A stretch of 64,000 bases of DNA from Martinezella tropici. Its GTDB lineage: Bacteria; Pseudomonadota; Alphaproteobacteria; Rhizobiales; Rhizobiaceae. Location of the stretch: contig JUHI01000004.1 of assembly GCA_000799755.1 (NCBI GenBank), positions 62,001 to 126,000 of the forward strand, in the 5' to 3' direction. The stretch's first letter is position 1; every line of letters begins with the position of its first letter. Position numbers and translations under genes: made by a program. Shown here one piece after another: positions 45,483 through 55,400 of this stretch. The notes beneath the pieces are model-generated. The model did not search any database. It had not been told where the DNA came from and saw only the letters and a list, made by a program, of their open reading frames with translations.

Positions 45483-47546
45483 ATGTCTTCTCCTACTGCC
45501 GTCAATCCCGCGCTCACCGAATGGACCGGACATCAGGGGCTGCCACGTTTCGATGCGGTGAAGGATACGGATTTCGCACCTGCCTTCGATGCCGCGCTTG
45601 TTTTGCATGAGGCCGAGATCGATAAGATTGCCGGCAACAGCGAGCCATCGACCTTCGCCAATACCGTCACCGCGCTCGAAATCGCCGGCGACGAGCTGTC
45701 GCGCATCTCGGCGCTCTTCTGGAACAAGGCGGGTGCCCACACCAACGAGACGATCCAGGCGCTGGAGCGCGAGATCGCGCCGAAGATGGCGCGTCACTAT
45801 TCTAAGATCGGTACGAATGCCGCGCTCTTTGCACGCATCGATACCCTTTGGGACAGCCGTGACACGCTCGGTCTGACGTTGGAAGAGACCCGCGTGCTGG
45901 AGCGACACTGGAAGGGCTTCGTCAAGGCGGGTGCGAAGCTGCCGAAGGCCGAGCAGGATCGGCTTTCCGCGATCAACGAGAAGCTTGCCGGCCTTGGCGC
46001 GCAGTTCGGTCAGAACGTGCTGGCGGATGAAAAGAGCTGGGCGCTGCTGCTGTCGGAAGAGGCCGATCTTGCCGGGCTTCCCGACTATCTGCGCGATGCG
46101 ATGGCCGCTGCCGCGCGCGAACGCGGCGAAGAGGGCAAATATGCCGTCACCCTGTCGCGCTCGATCATCGAGCCTTTCCTGACTTCGTCCGAACGGCGCG
46201 ATCTGCGCGAACAGGCATTCAATGCCTGGGTGGCGCGCGGCGCCAATGGCGGCAAGACCGACAATCGCGAGATCATCCGCGAGACGCTGGCGCTGCGGGC
46301 AGAGAAGGCCAAGCTGCTCGGCTATGCCAACTTCGCGGAGCTGAAGCTCGACAACACCATGGCGAAGACGCCGGCAGCGGTCAATGAACTGCTGATGGCG
46401 GTATGGGCCAAGGCGGCGGCGCGTGCCGGCGAGGAAGAAAGGGATATTGCCGCGCTGATAACAGAGGAAGGCCGCAATCACGAGGTCATGCCCTGGGACT
46501 GGCGGCACTATGCCGAGAAGATCCGCACGCGGAAGTTCGATTTCTCCGAAACGGAGCTGAAGCCCTATCTGCAGCTCGAAAAGATCATCGCCGCCTGCTT
46601 CGACGTTGCCGGACGCCTCTTCGGCATCAAGGCCGTCGAGCAGAAGGGCGTTCCCGGCTACCATCCCGATGTGCGCGTCTTCGAGATCCGCGACCGGTCC
46701 GACAAGCTCGTCGCCTTGTTCCTCGGTGATTACTTCGCCCGCTCATCGAAGCGTTCCGGCGCCTGGATGAGCTCGTTCCAGTCGCAGCACAAGCTGTCGC
46801 TGAAGAACGGCCATGTCGGCGAGTTGCCGATCATCTATAATGTCTGCAATTTCGCCAAACCGGCCGAAGGTAAGCCGGCGCTGCTGTCGCTCGACGATGC
46901 CCGCACGCTGTTCCACGAATTCGGCCATGCGCTCCACGGAATGCTGTCCAACGTCACCTATCCCTCGGTTTCGGGCACCGGCGTCTCCCGCGATTTCGTC
47001 GAACTGCCGTCGCAGCTCTACGAACACTGGCTGACCGTGCCGGCCATCCTCAAGGAATATGCCGTTCACTACGAGACCGGCGCGCCGATCCCGCAGGCGC
47101 TGCTCGACAAGGTGCTGGCGGCGCGCACCTTCAATGCCGGCTTCAACACGGTCGAGTTCACCTCCTCGGCACTGGTCGACATGGCCTTTCATACCCGCGG
47201 CGCGGTCGAGGACCCGATGGCGGTGCAGGCCGAGGTGTTGGCCGAGATCGGTATGCCGAAGTCGATCGTCATGCGCCATGCGACGCCGCACTTCCAGCAC
47301 GTGTTTTCCGGCGACGGCTATTCGGCCGGCTATTATTCCTACATGTGGTCGGAGGTGCTCGACGCCGATGCCTTCGCCGCCTTCGAGGAAACCGGCGATG
47401 CCTTCAATGCGGATATGGCCGCGAGACTGAAGGCCAACATCTATTCCGTCGGCGGTTCGATCGACCCGGAAGAAACCTACAAGGCCTTCCGCGGCAAGCT
47501 GCCGAGCCCGGATGCGATGCTGAAGAAGAAGGGGCTGGCGGCCTGA
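45483..47546 (+). CDS. M3-family oligopeptidase (Dcp/OpdA-like)
   Basis: A 687-residue cytosolic zinc metallopeptidase that degrades short peptides. The zinc motif HEFGHALHG has H478, E479 and H482; the C-terminal lobe contains HVFSGDGYSAGYYSYMWSEV (key part YSAGYYSYMWSEVLDADAF), typical of M3. ATG 45483 was chosen because AAAGGA lies upstream and the length then fits Dcp/oligopeptidase A; earlier ATGs at 45459 and 45474 lack ribosome sites. Confidence 0.95.
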   Translation: MSSPTAVNPALTEWTGHQGLPRFDAVKDTDFAPAFDAALVLHEAEIDKIAGNSEPSTFANTVTALEIAGDELSRISALFWNKAGAHTNETIQALEREIAPKMARHYSKIGTNAALFARIDTLWDSRDTLGLTLEETRVLERHWKGFVKAGAKLPKAEQDRLSAINEKLAGLGAQFGQNVLADEKSWALLLSEEADLAGLPDYLRDAMAAAARERGEEGKYAVTLSRSIIEPFLTSSERRDLREQAFNAWVARGANGGKTDNREIIRETLALRAEKAKLLGYANFAELKLDNTMAKTPAAVNELLMAVWAKAAARAGEEERDIAALITEEGRNHEVMPWDWRHYAEKIRTRKFDFSETELKPYLQLEKIIAACFDVAGRLFGIKAVEQKGVPGYHPDVRVFEIRDRSDKLVALFLGDYFARSSKRSGAWMSSFQSQHKLSLKNGHVGELPIIYNVCNFAKPAEGKPALLSLDDARTLFHEFGHALHGMLSNVTYPSVSGTGVSRDFVELPSQLYEHWLTVPAILKEYAVHYETGAPIPQALLDKVLAARTFNAGFNTVEFTSSALVDMAFHTRGAVEDPMAVQAEVLAEIGMPKSIVMRHATPHFQHVFSGDGYSAGYYSYMWSEVLDADAFAAFEETGDAFNADMAARLKANIYSVGGSIDPEETYKAFRGKLPSPDAMLKKKGLAA

Positions 47547-47635
47547 TCGGGCTGTTCACAAGTGTCCGGATGGCGCGATTGCCTATATCGTAGAGCAATT
47601 GCCATCCGTGACGACCGTTCTCTTTCAGCTGAGCT

Positions 47636-48865
47636 TCAAATGAAGGCGAGCCCTATTCCCGCGAGCGCCATCAAGACAACGACGACCCAAGGCGGGGCCT
47701 TCCAGGCGACGAGCAAAACGAAGCCCACCAAGGCGGCGGCGAAGTCATAGGGCCGCAGGATCGCGCTCGTCCAGACCGGGTTATAGAGCGCCGTGGCAAG
47801 AATGCCGACGACTGCCGCGCTCGCGCCGCGCATGGCGGCTTGGGCCAGAGGATAGCGGCGAAAGTCATCCCAGAATGGCAATGTGCCGACCAGGAGCAGC
47901 AGGCCGGGAAGGAAAATTGCGACGAGCGCGATGGCCGCTCCGGCAAGGCCGTGCGGCGCCGGCCCCATGACTGCGCCGAGATAGGCCGCGAAGGTGAAGA
48001 GCGGCCCGGGGACTGCCTGCGCGGCGCCATAGCCGGCCAGGAACGCATCGGCACTGACCCAACCGGTATTGACCACCTCGGTCTGCAGCAGCGGCAGCAC
48101 GACATGGCCGCCGCCAAAAACAAGCGAACCGGAACGATAGAAGGCGCTGAACAATGCCACGCCTTGCGACCCGCTGACGGCGGATAGGATCGGCGACAGG
48201 CCGAGCAGCGCAACGAAGCACACCAGGCATAGAAGCCCGATCCATCTGGGAACGCGGAATGAGACGCGGTGGGCGGTGGACGCCACCTCGCTGCGGCAAA
48301 CCAGCAGTCCGGCGAAGGCGCCGGCTGCGATCGCCACGATCTGGCCGATCGCGCTCGGCACAAAGACGACGATCAGCACGGCACCCAGAGCAATGCTTGC
48401 CCGCTCCCTATCCGGCGTCAAAGTGCGCGCCATGCCCCAGACTGCCTGTGCGACCACGGCGACGGCGACGATCTTGAGGCCGTGCAGCAAGCCACCGCCG
48501 ACCGACCCGCCAAACGCGGTTGCCGCCATCGCAAAGGCGACGAGCAGGATCGCGGAGGGAAGCGTGAAAGCCGTCCATGCGGCAAACGCGCCGCCGAAGC
48601 CGCCGCGCAGCAGGCCGAGAGCAAAGCCGACCTGGCTCGAAGCAGGACCCGGCAGAAACTGGCAGAGAGCGACCAGATCCGCATAGCCTTCCTCGCTTAT
48701 CCATTTCCGGCGCATGACCAGCTCATTGCGGAAATACCCGAGGTGAGCGATCGGACCGCCAAACGAGGTGAGGCCAAGTTTGAGGAAGGCAAGGAAAACT
48801 TCGCCAGCCGTACCGTGGGGCTGGCTGGTAGCAGTCTCTGGAGTTGCTGCTGCCGACGATTTCAC
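47636..48865 (-). CDS. chrA: Chromate transporter, ChrA family
   Basis: A 409-residue membrane protein built from two homologous CHR halves. The first half has FLKLGLTSFGGPIAHLGYFRNELV and CQFLPGPASSQVGFALGLLRGG (key parts FGGPIAHLGYFRNE and FLPGPASSQ). The second has FGGGHVVLPLLQTEVV and AVPGPLFTFAAYLGAV. The family exports chromate or a sulfate-like anion. Start chosen at GTG 48865 with AAGGAG seven bases upstream; the adjoining TTG is an alternative. No chrB regulator is adjacent. Confidence 0.92.
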   Translation of the reverse strand: MKSSAAATPETATSQPHGTAGEVFLAFLKLGLTSFGGPIAHLGYFRNELVMRRKWISEEGYADLVALCQFLPGPASSQVGFALGLLRGGFGGAFAAWTAFTLPSAILLVAFAMAATAFGGSVGGGLLHGLKIVAVAVVAQAVWGMARTLTPDRERASIALGAVLIVVFVPSAIGQIVAIAAGAFAGLLVCRSEVASTAHRVSFRVPRWIGLLCLVCFVALLGLSPILSAVSGSQGVALFSAFYRSGSLVFGGGHVVLPLLQTEVVNTGWVSADAFLAGYGAAQAVPGPLFTFAAYLGAVMGPAPHGLAGAAIALVAIFLPGLLLLVGTLPFWDDFRRYPLAQAAMRGASAAVVGILATALYNPVWTSAILRPYDFAAALVGFVLLVAWKAPPWVVVVLMALAGIGLAFI

Positions 48866-48868
48866 CAA

Positions 48869-49417
48869 TCAACTCCTTGGTTTTGGCTGGCTTGGACGCC
48901 GAGATTCCCGCAAAATAGGATGCTCTCCTATACAGGAGAGCATCCATGTCGCTCTAAGCCGGCGACCCAAATTTTCATCTGTTAGGCGCTCTATAAGAGC
49001 CTCCTGCAAAGCCGGTGTGGCAATAACGCGTGCCAGACGGCAATAATTACGGAACTCCTCGGTGTTTCTTTCATCGACAATTTTAAGCAAGACGCTTTCC
49101 AGCCGACGAACCCGCTGCTTCGATAAGGGGACACGCTTCAGAAATCTTGCAAGATTCGCCTTGATGTAGCCTGATCGAAAGAACCAGGGGTCGGCTTCGA
49201 GGAATTCGATGGCCATTTCCACACCGCGCGCGTCGCCGCCCTTGAGCCGGTCATAATGCTCCCAAAAGTCTGGTGGATAAGCTGCCTCGACGGCACTATG
49301 AAAACGTTCAACCAACTCATGCGTTCGTGGAGAAGCATTGATGGCTTTTCGCGCTTCCTCGACATCCCTCGCTCGTACAGCCCATGGAAATTTGCTCAAT
49401 ATGTGCCACCCAAGCAA
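48869..49417 (-). CDS. Hypothetical helical protein
   Basis: A protein of up to 182 residues ending 3 bases before the chrA start. It is rich in helices with Arg/Glu/Leu (ARGVEMAIEFLEADPWFFRSGYIKANLARFL and QEALIERLTDENLGRRLRA, only in part), resembling HEAT-like or armadillo-like repeats, but I do not recognise a family. The start is uncertain: TTG 49417 follows an in-frame stop by two codons, and TTG 49399 with GGGTGG upstream is an alternative. There is no ATG in a suitable place. Confidence 0.55.
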   Translation of the reverse strand: MLGWHILSKFPWAVRARDVEEARKAINASPRTHELVERFHSAVEAAYPPDFWEHYDRLKGGDARGVEMAIEFLEADPWFFRSGYIKANLARFLKRVPLSKQRVRRLESVLLKIVDERNTEEFRNYCRLARVIATPALQEALIERLTDENLGRRLRATWMLSCIGEHPILRESRRPSQPKPRS

Positions 49418-49502
49418 AACAAATTACGGAAATCCTGCAATCTGCGGCACATTTTGCAACCGGATCCCGCGGCGCAAGAAGCCTTGGATTTCTGACGGCG
49501 AG

Positions 49503-49976
49503 CTATTTGTCGGCCCATGATTTCAACACGCGCACGGTTTCCGATTCCGTTCCGGGCCAAAGCTCGAAAACATACTGGTCATCTCCCTCAAGCCCATCTT
49601 CGCTGAGAGTATCGAGACCGGACATGGTCACTCGGACGCCGAGCGGCCCGGCTTGCACCGGAAGACGTGGAGCGGTCGGATCGTAGTCCGTCAAGCCGGC
49701 CAGAACGAGTTCGCCTGAAGGGCAGTCAAAACGAGTTTCAACCACATGCTGGAAGGCGTCGAGGTCGAGCGCCGGGCGTTCGTCGTGCCACTCGACGCGC
49801 ACCGGTACAGTCATATTGCGCGCCGTGTGGAGAATGATCGCATGAGGGCTGACTGCTATGCGGCGCGTGACTACCTCATCGGTATAATCGTCAGGCAGGT
49901 CGGGATGGGCCGCGTCACGCAGATATATTTGGAAGTAGTCGGCAAAGAGATTGCCCTCATACAGGGTGTTAGACAT
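49503..49976 (-). CDS. Hypothetical acidic protein
   Basis: A 157-residue acidic protein beginning MSNTLYEGNLFADYFQIYLRD, strand-rich, without signal peptide or membrane helix. It ends with QYVFELWPGTESETVRVLKSW. No family recognised. Its length, acidity and position beside another orphan are compatible with an immunity-type protein, but no toxin gene is seen nearby, so that is speculation. The codon bias is weaker than in neighbouring housekeeping genes. Confidence 0.65.
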   Translation of the reverse strand: MSNTLYEGNLFADYFQIYLRDAAHPDLPDDYTDEVVTRRIAVSPHAIILHTARNMTVPVRVEWHDERPALDLDAFQHVVETRFDCPSGELVLAGLTDYDPTAPRLPVQAGPLGVRVTMSGLDTLSEDGLEGDDQYVFELWPGTESETVRVLKSWADK

Positions 49977-50167
49977 ATGTGCCTCGATAGGTTGGCAATT
50001 TCTGTCGATCAGCCTGAAATTAACATATCAGAGAGGTGGGATGGCAGCCATGCGGCTGCTTTCTTGCCTCCCCCCTTTCGCATTCGCGAAAAAAAGGGTA
50101 TGAGCGCGCCAAATGCAATTGGCGTGTTTACCAAAACACCGCGCCCCAGCCTCAGAGATTAAGACAT

Positions 50168-51985
50168 ATGGCACTTCGCAACATCGCGATCATCGCGCAC
50201 GTTGACCATGGGAAAACCACCCTCGTCGACGAGCTTTTGAAGCAGTCCGGCTCCTTCCGCGAGAACCAGCGCGTTGCAGAACGCGTCATGGACTCCAACG
50301 ATCTCGAAAAGGAACGCGGCATCACCATTCTTGCCAAGGCGACCTCCGTCGTCTGGAAGGATACACGCATCAACATCGTCGACACACCCGGCCACGCCGA
50401 CTTCGGCGGTGAAGTCGAGCGCATCCTGTCGATGGTGGACGGTGCGATCGTTCTCGTCGATGCCGCCGAAGGCCCGATGCCGCAGACCAAGTTCGTTGTC
50501 GGCAAGGCGCTGAAGGTCGGTCTTCGCCCGATCGTAGCGATCAACAAGATCGACCGCCCGGACGCTCGCCACGAAGAAGTCATCAACGAAGTGTTCGACC
50601 TCTTCGCCAATCTCGACGCCACCGATGAGCAGCTCGACTTCCCGATCCTCTACGGTTCCGGCCGTAACGGCTGGATGAACTATTCGCCGGAAGGCCCGAA
50701 GGACGAAGGTCTCGGCCCGCTTCTCGATCTCGTCGTCAAGCACGTTCCGGAGCCGACCGTCGGCGAAGGCCCGTTCCGCATGATCGGCACCATTCTGGAA
50801 GCCAACCCCTTCCTTGGCCGCATCATCACCGGCCGCATCCATTCCGGTTCGATCAAGCCGAACCAGGCCGTCAAGGTTCTCGGTGCTGACGGCAACCTCA
50901 TCGAAACCGGCCGTATCTCGAAGATCCTCGCCTTCCGCGGCATCGAGCGTCAGCCGATCGAAGAAGCGCAGGCAGGCGACATCGTCGCCATCGCCGGCCT
51001 GTCCAAGGGCACGGTTGCCGATACCTTCTGCGATCCGCAGGTCACCGAACCGCTGATCGCGCAGCCGATCGACCCGCCGACGGTCACCATGTCCTTCATC
51101 GTCAACGACAGCCCCTATGCAGGCACCGAGGGCGACAAGGTCACCTCGCGCGTCATCCGCGACCGCCTCTTCAAGGAAGCCGAAGGCAACGTCGCGCTGA
51201 AGATCGAAGAAGCCGAAGGCAAGGATTCGTTCTACGTTTCCGGCCGCGGCGAATTGCAGCTCGCAGTTCTGATCGAAACCATGCGTCGCGAAGGCTTTGA
51301 GCTTGCCGTGTCGCGTCCGCGCGTCGTCATGCACAAGGACGAGAGCGGCCAGGTTCTCGAGCCGATCGAAGAAGTCGTCATTGACGTCGATGAAGAGCAT
51401 TCCGGCATCGTCGTGCAGAAGATGTCCGAGCGTAAGGCTGAAATGGTCGAGCTGCGTCCCTCGGGTGGCAACCGCGTCCGTCTCGTCTTCTGGGCGCCGA
51501 CCCGCGGCCTCATCGGCTATCAGTCGGAACTTCTGACAGATACGCGCGGCACGGCCGTCATGAACCGCCTGTTCCATGACTACCAGCCTTACAAGGGCGA
51601 AATCGGTGGCCGCGTCAACGGCGTTCTGCTGGCCAACGAAGCCGGCGAAGCCGTGGCCTACGCCCTGTTCAACCTGGAAGACCGCGGCCCGATGATCATC
51701 GACGCCGGCGAGAAGGTTTATGCCGGCATGATCATCGGCATCCACTCGCGCGACAACGACCTGGAAGTCAACGTGCTGAAGGGCAAGAAGCTCACCAACA
51801 TCCGCGCCGCCGGCAAGGATGAAGCCGTGAAGCTGACCCCGCCGATCCGCATGACGCTCGACCGCGCGCTGTCCTGGATTCAGGACGACGAGCTGGTGGA
51901 AGTGACGCCGAAGTCGATCCGCCTGCGCAAGATGTATCTCGATCCGAACGAGCGCAAGCGTTACGAGAAGGCCCGTCTGGCCTGA
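50168..51985 (+). CDS. typA: Ribosome-associated translational GTPase BipA/TypA
   Basis: A 605-residue GTPase related to EF-G, active in 50S assembly and stress adaptation. From ATG 50168 it begins [24 protein letters not shown] (G1 AHVDHGKT at about 9-16). It continues with [25 protein letters not shown] and NKIDRPDAR, then domain II, EF-G-like domains III and V, and the BipA-specific C terminus ending [10 protein letters not shown]. Strong codon bias. A terminator follows. Confidence 0.97.
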   Translation: MALRNIAIIAHVDHGKTTLVDELLKQSGSFRENQRVAERVMDSNDLEKERGITILAKATSVVWKDTRINIVDTPGHADFGGEVERILSMVDGAIVLVDAAEGPMPQTKFVVGKALKVGLRPIVAINKIDRPDARHEEVINEVFDLFANLDATDEQLDFPILYGSGRNGWMNYSPEGPKDEGLGPLLDLVVKHVPEPTVGEGPFRMIGTILEANPFLGRIITGRIHSGSIKPNQAVKVLGADGNLIETGRISKILAFRGIERQPIEEAQAGDIVAIAGLSKGTVADTFCDPQVTEPLIAQPIDPPTVTMSFIVNDSPYAGTEGDKVTSRVIRDRLFKEAEGNVALKIEEAEGKDSFYVSGRGELQLAVLIETMRREGFELAVSRPRVVMHKDESGQVLEPIEEVVIDVDEEHSGIVVQKMSERKAEMVELRPSGGNRVRLVFWAPTRGLIGYQSELLTDTRGTAVMNRLFHDYQPYKGEIGGRVNGVLLANEAGEAVAYALFNLEDRGPMIIDAGEKVYAGMIIGIHSRDNDLEVNVLKGKKLTNIRAAGKDEAVKLTPPIRMTLDRALSWIQDDELVEVTPKSIRLRKMYLDPNERKRYEKARLA

Positions 51986-52009
51986 TCGCCTACCGCTTCG
52001 ATGCATTCG

Positions 52010-52036
52010 ACCCCGGCCATCGTGCCGGGGTTTTTA
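52010..52036 (+). terminator. Intrinsic terminator of typA
   Basis: A perfect 8-bp stem ACCCCGGC / GCCGGGGT (52010-52017 with 52024-52031) followed by a run of T (TTTTT from 52031). Confidence 0.88.
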
Positions 52037-52072
52037 TTTGCATGTTCGGTTTTTGAGCCCTTGTCCTAAAGG

Positions 52073-52097
52073 TTAAAAAGTCGTTAATTTTTGTTAA
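52073..52097 (+). promoter_or_regulatory. CtrA-like TTAA repeat cluster
   Basis: TTAA (52073-52076), 7 bases, TTAA (52084-52087), 6 bases, TTAA (52094-52097) in an AT-rich island. TTAA-N7-TTAA is the CtrA consensus of alphaproteobacteria. It lies about 90-110 bases upstream of the GNAT gene. The pattern is seen; binding is inferred and chance is possible in AT-rich DNA. Confidence 0.4.
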
Positions 52098-52184
52098 TGA
52101 TCCACGGATAAAGCCTGTGGGCAAGTCTGCCATCTTTATGAATGAGGATGGTTAATTCGCGTTGGTAAGACCAGAGTAGACGTT

Positions 52185-52691
52185 ATGAAGACGTTGTCGA
52201 TTGATGTTCGGCGGGCAGAACCCCATGATGCCCGAGCCATTTCGGAGGTGCACCGCCAGGCGTGGCAGTATACCTATGCCGGCATCATTCCGCATCGCGC
52301 TCTCGGCCAGATGATCGAGCGCCGCGGCGAAGCGTGGTGGCGCAAGGCGACCAGCGGTCCGGCCACGCTGCTGGTTCTAGATGTCGCCGGCGAGATCGCA
52401 GGCTATGCCACGCTCGGGCTTAATCGCGCCCGTGCTCTGCCGCAGGAAGGCGAAATCTACGAACTCTATCTGCGCCCGCAGTACCAGGGCCTCGGCCTCG
52501 GGCGCATGCTTTTCGGCGAGGCGCGCCGGCTTCTGAAATCTCTCGGCTGCAAGGGGCTGGTCGTCTGGTGCCTCGAGGAGAACGAGAACGCCTATCGTTT
52601 CTATCGCGGTCAGGGTGGCGCGGATTTCTGTGAGGGCATCGAGACTTTCGATCACCGGCAGCTCCGCAAGATCGGCTTCGTCTGGCCCTGA
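52185..52691 (+). CDS. GNAT-family N-acetyltransferase
   Basis: A 168-residue acetyltransferase. Seen: the N-terminal strand IDVRRAEPHDARAISEVHRQAW, EIYELYLRPQYQGLGLGRMLFGEARRLL with the acetyl-CoA loop QGLGLGR (cited key part YQGLGLGRMLFGEA) at about residues 103-116, and ENENAYRFYRGQGG. Resembles RimI-like enzymes, but the substrate is unknown. It stands alone between typA and ppa. Confidence 0.9.
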   Translation: MKTLSIDVRRAEPHDARAISEVHRQAWQYTYAGIIPHRALGQMIERRGEAWWRKATSGPATLLVLDVAGEIAGYATLGLNRARALPQEGEIYELYLRPQYQGLGLGRMLFGEARRLLKSLGCKGLVVWCLEENENAYRFYRGQGGADFCEGIETFDHRQLRKIGFVWP

Positions 52692-52852
52692 GCGGCGCTG
52701 TAGCACTTCAAACCTGCCGCATAATTTTCCTGAACTCGATTCCGATCTATGGAATTATGCAGTAAATCCGCCTGTTTCCCGATGCGTTGTTGCGTTGCGG
52801 GATGAATCCTATTATTTGGCTGGCGGCAACCATCCTTATTTAGGGGACAAGC

Positions 52853-53389
52853 ATGCGTATCGACGCGATTTCCATTGGCAAGAACCCGCCCGAAGACGTC
52901 AACGTCATCGTTGAAGTACCGGTCGGCGGTCATCCCATCAAGTATGAAATGGACAAGGACGCCGGCACGCTGGTCGTCGACCGTTTCCTCTATACGCCGA
53001 TGACCTATCCGGGCAATTACGGCTTCGTTCCGCACACGCTCTCCGACGACGGCGACCCGATCGACGTTCTGATCGCCAACACCCGTCCGTTGATCCCGGG
53101 CTGTGTCATCAACGTCCGCCCGATCGGCGTGCTGATGATGGAAGACAATTCCGGCAAGGACGAAAAGATCATCGCCGTTCCCTCGCCGAAGCTGACGCTG
53201 CGCTATGAAAAGGTGAAGGAATATACCGACCTGCCCGAGATCACGCTGAAGCAGATCGAGCACTTCTTCGAGCACTACAAGGATCTGGAGCCCGGCAAGT
53301 GGGTCAAGATCTTCGGCTGGAAGGGTTCGAAGGAAGCTGGCGAACTCATTCTCGAAGCCATCGAGCGCGCCAAGAACACCAAGGGCTGA
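52853..53389 (+). CDS. ppa: Inorganic pyrophosphatase, family I
   Basis: Hydrolyses pyrophosphate in the cytosol, driving biosynthetic reactions. The 178-residue product has the PPase signature [10 protein letters not shown] with its metal-binding aspartates, [20 protein letters not shown] and [12 protein letters not shown] typical bacterial hexameric PPase length. Its terminator lies inside the convergent DUF167 gene. Confidence 0.98.
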   Translation: MRIDAISIGKNPPEDVNVIVEVPVGGHPIKYEMDKDAGTLVVDRFLYTPMTYPGNYGFVPHTLSDDGDPIDVLIANTRPLIPGCVINVRPIGVLMMEDNSGKDEKIIAVPSPKLTLRYEKVKEYTDLPEITLKQIEHFFEHYKDLEPGKWVKIFGWKGSKEAGELILEAIERAKNTKG

Positions 53390-53707
53390 TCAGCCGCCAT
53401 CGATGACGGCGCCAAGCCTTTTAATCAAATCCTCCGGTTCGCCCTCGATCCGGAGGATTTTTTTGCGCGCGGTGTCGCCGCTGACGAAAGCAAGCGTGGA
53501 TTTGGGGATGCCGAGGCTCTTTGAAAGCAGCGCAATCAGCGCCTTGTTGGCCTTGCCCTTTTCGGGCGCTGCCGAAACACGCGCCTTCAGATAGCATTCG
53601 CCGTCGCTGGCGGCTTCCAGCCCGTCGATTGCGTCACGCCCGCCATTGGGCGTGAGCCGCACGGAAAGCCGGAGATGATCCGGAAAGGCCCGCCAGGCCG
53701 TATTCAC
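53390..53707 (-). CDS. DUF167 / UPF0235 family protein
   Basis: A 105-residue protein. Conserved blocks: [17 protein letters not shown] and [32 protein letters not shown] (key part [20 protein letters not shown]). Start chosen at GTG 53707, whose GTGA overlaps the YggT stop, giving the usual family length; a GTG ten codons earlier would overlap YggT by 34 bases. The function is unknown, but the yggT-DUF167 (yggU) pair is conserved across proteobacteria. Confidence 0.9.
   Translation of the reverse strand: MNTAWRAFPDHLRLSVRLTPNGGRDAIDGLEAASDGECYLKARVSAAPEKGKANKALIALLSKSLGIPKSTLAFVSGDTARKKILRIEGEPEDLIKRLGAVIDGG
53427..53464 (+). terminator. Terminator of ppa embedded in the DUF167 coding sequence
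   Basis: A perfect 11-bp stem AAATCCTCCGG / CCGGAGGATTT (53427-53437 with 53450-53460, 12-base loop), followed by four more T. Read on the plus strand it ends ppa transcripts 38-75 bases after the stop. On the minus strand the same bases encode part of DUF167 (residues near [14 protein letters not shown]). Confidence 0.88.
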
Positions 53708-53997
53708 CGCAGAAATAGCGGGACGATCGAATTCCACATCAGCGAGCGGATGAAGAAGATAATGAGCAGCAGGATGACTGGCGAGATGTCGATGCCGCCG
53801 AGATTCGGCAGGATACGGCGGATCGGTCGCAGGGCCGGCTCGGTGACCGCATAAAGGAAGTTGCCGACGGAATTGACGAACTGATTGCTCGAATTGATGA
53901 CGTTGAATGCATAAAGCCAGGAAAATATGGCGCTGGCGATCAAGATCCAGGTATAAAGATTCAAAGCCAGATCAATGGTTTGAAATAAGGCGAGCAT
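53704..53997 (-). CDS. YggT family membrane protein
   Basis: A 97-residue two-helix inner-membrane protein: [28 protein letters not shown] and the second helix [18 protein letters not shown] (cited in part). [27 protein letters not shown] carries the YggT signature (key part [13 protein letters not shown]). ATG 53997 has GGAGACGG upstream. The family is linked to osmotic or envelope functions. It overlaps the DUF167 gene by four bases. Confidence 0.92.
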   Translation of the reverse strand: MLALFQTIDLALNLYTWILIASAIFSWLYAFNVINSSNQFVNSVGNFLYAVTEPALRPIRRILPNLGGIDISPVILLLIIFFIRSLMWNSIVPLFLR

Positions 53998-54133
53998 GTC
54001 CGTCTCCAATTCGCGGTTGACAGACATGTAGACATTGGCGACTAAACGGGCAAGTCCCATGCTCCGAAGCGTGTTGAATCATGTTTAAAAGGCCGATGTT
54101 TGCGTTAGCGGCCGCGTCGGAAAGTCTCGTCCC

Positions 54134-55390
54134 ATGTCGTTCGCTGCCAGCGGAGACCGGTTTGCCGCCTTCAGGCACATTGCCTATACTTATTTCTTCT
54201 TCGCGCGGTTCTTGACAGCCTTTGCCACACAGGTCGTCAGCGTCTCGGTCGGCTGGCAGATGTATGAGCACACCGGGCAACCGATCTATCTCGGTCTGAT
54301 CGGCCTGGTGCAGTTCCTGCCGTCGCTGTTGCTGATCCTGGTGACGGGCACGGCTGCAGACCGCTACAACAGACGGCTGATTTCCGCGATCTGCATTTTC
54401 GTCGGCACCCTCTGCGCGGCCGCTCTGCTGTTCCTGACGGTATCGGGCACCTTCGCGCCGCTGCCGGTGTTTCTAATCCTCACGGTCTTCGGCATCGAAC
54501 GCGCCTTCATGACGCCGGCCATGCAGTCGCTGGCGCCCAATCTGATCCCGCCCGCGGATCTGACGAATGCCATTACCTGGAACTCGATGTCCTGGGATGC
54601 CGCTGCCATCCTTGGTCCCGTCGCCGGCGGTCTGCTCTACGGTGTCGGCGCCAATGTCGCCTATATCGTGGCCGTTCTTTTCTTTGCGGCTGGTTCGGTG
54701 CTGACCTTCCTGATCCCGAAGCCGCAGCAGCGTGTTGCGCATGAACGGCGCAGCCTGAACGAGATGCTTGCCGGCTTCCGTTTCATCTGGTCGGAAAAGG
54801 TGGTGCTCGGCGCGGTCTCGCTCGATCTCTTCGCCGTGCTGCTCGGCGGCGCTGTCGCGCTGATGCCGATCTATGCGCGCGATATCCTGACGCTCGGACC
54901 CTGGGGGCTTGGCATGCTGCGTGCCGCGCCGAGCTTCGGTGCGATCGCCATGGGCCTGTTTCTGGCGACCTATCCCATCCGCAATCGCGCCGGCATCTGC
55001 ATGTTCGTCGGCGTTGCCATGTTCGGCGTGGGCACGCTGGTTTTCGGCATCTCGCATACGCCGTGGCTATCGATCGCAGCTCTCGCGGTCATGGGCGCAT
55101 CCGACCTGATCTCCGTCTATGTCCGCGAAACGCTGATCACGCTCTGGACGCCGGATCATGTGCGCGGCCGCGTCAATGCCGTCAACATGGTCTTCGTTGG
55201 CGCTTCGAACGAGCTTGGCGAATTCCGCGCCGGCACCATGGCGCACTATTTCGGCGCGATCCCTGCCGTCGTCATAGGCGGGCTCGGCACGCTCACCGTC
55301 GCGATTCTCTGGGCTACAGGTTTCCCGCAGCTCCGCCAGATCGATAGTCTTAATGCGCCGGACCGTGACGGCGAGCCGCAGCCGGCCTGA
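54134..55390 (+). CDS. Major facilitator superfamily transporter (EntS-like)
   Basis: A 418-residue protein with 11-12 helices. The N-terminal half has the MFS loop DRYNRRLISAICIFVGTL after helix 2. QSLAPNLIPPADLTNAITWNSMSWDAAAILGPVAGGLLY (key part LAPNLIPPADLTNAITWNS) is typical of the EntS/MFS_3 group that exports siderophores or drugs. No siderophore genes are nearby. It is divergent from yggT. Confidence 0.9.
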   Translation: MSFAASGDRFAAFRHIAYTYFFFARFLTAFATQVVSVSVGWQMYEHTGQPIYLGLIGLVQFLPSLLLILVTGTAADRYNRRLISAICIFVGTLCAAALLFLTVSGTFAPLPVFLILTVFGIERAFMTPAMQSLAPNLIPPADLTNAITWNSMSWDAAAILGPVAGGLLYGVGANVAYIVAVLFFAAGSVLTFLIPKPQQRVAHERRSLNEMLAGFRFIWSEKVVLGAVSLDLFAVLLGGAVALMPIYARDILTLGPWGLGMLRAAPSFGAIAMGLFLATYPIRNRAGICMFVGVAMFGVGTLVFGISHTPWLSIAALAVMGASDLISVYVRETLITLWTPDHVRGRVNAVNMVFVGASNELGEFRAGTMAHYFGAIPAVVIGGLGTLTVAILWATGFPQLRQIDSLNAPDRDGEPQPA

Positions 55391-55400
55391 GGCGTGCGGA

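Noticed and set aside
49503..49976. Toxin-immunity or contact-dependent inhibition locus
   Set aside because: Only an acidic orphan protein is visible; there is no large toxin, secretion gene or effector adjacent.
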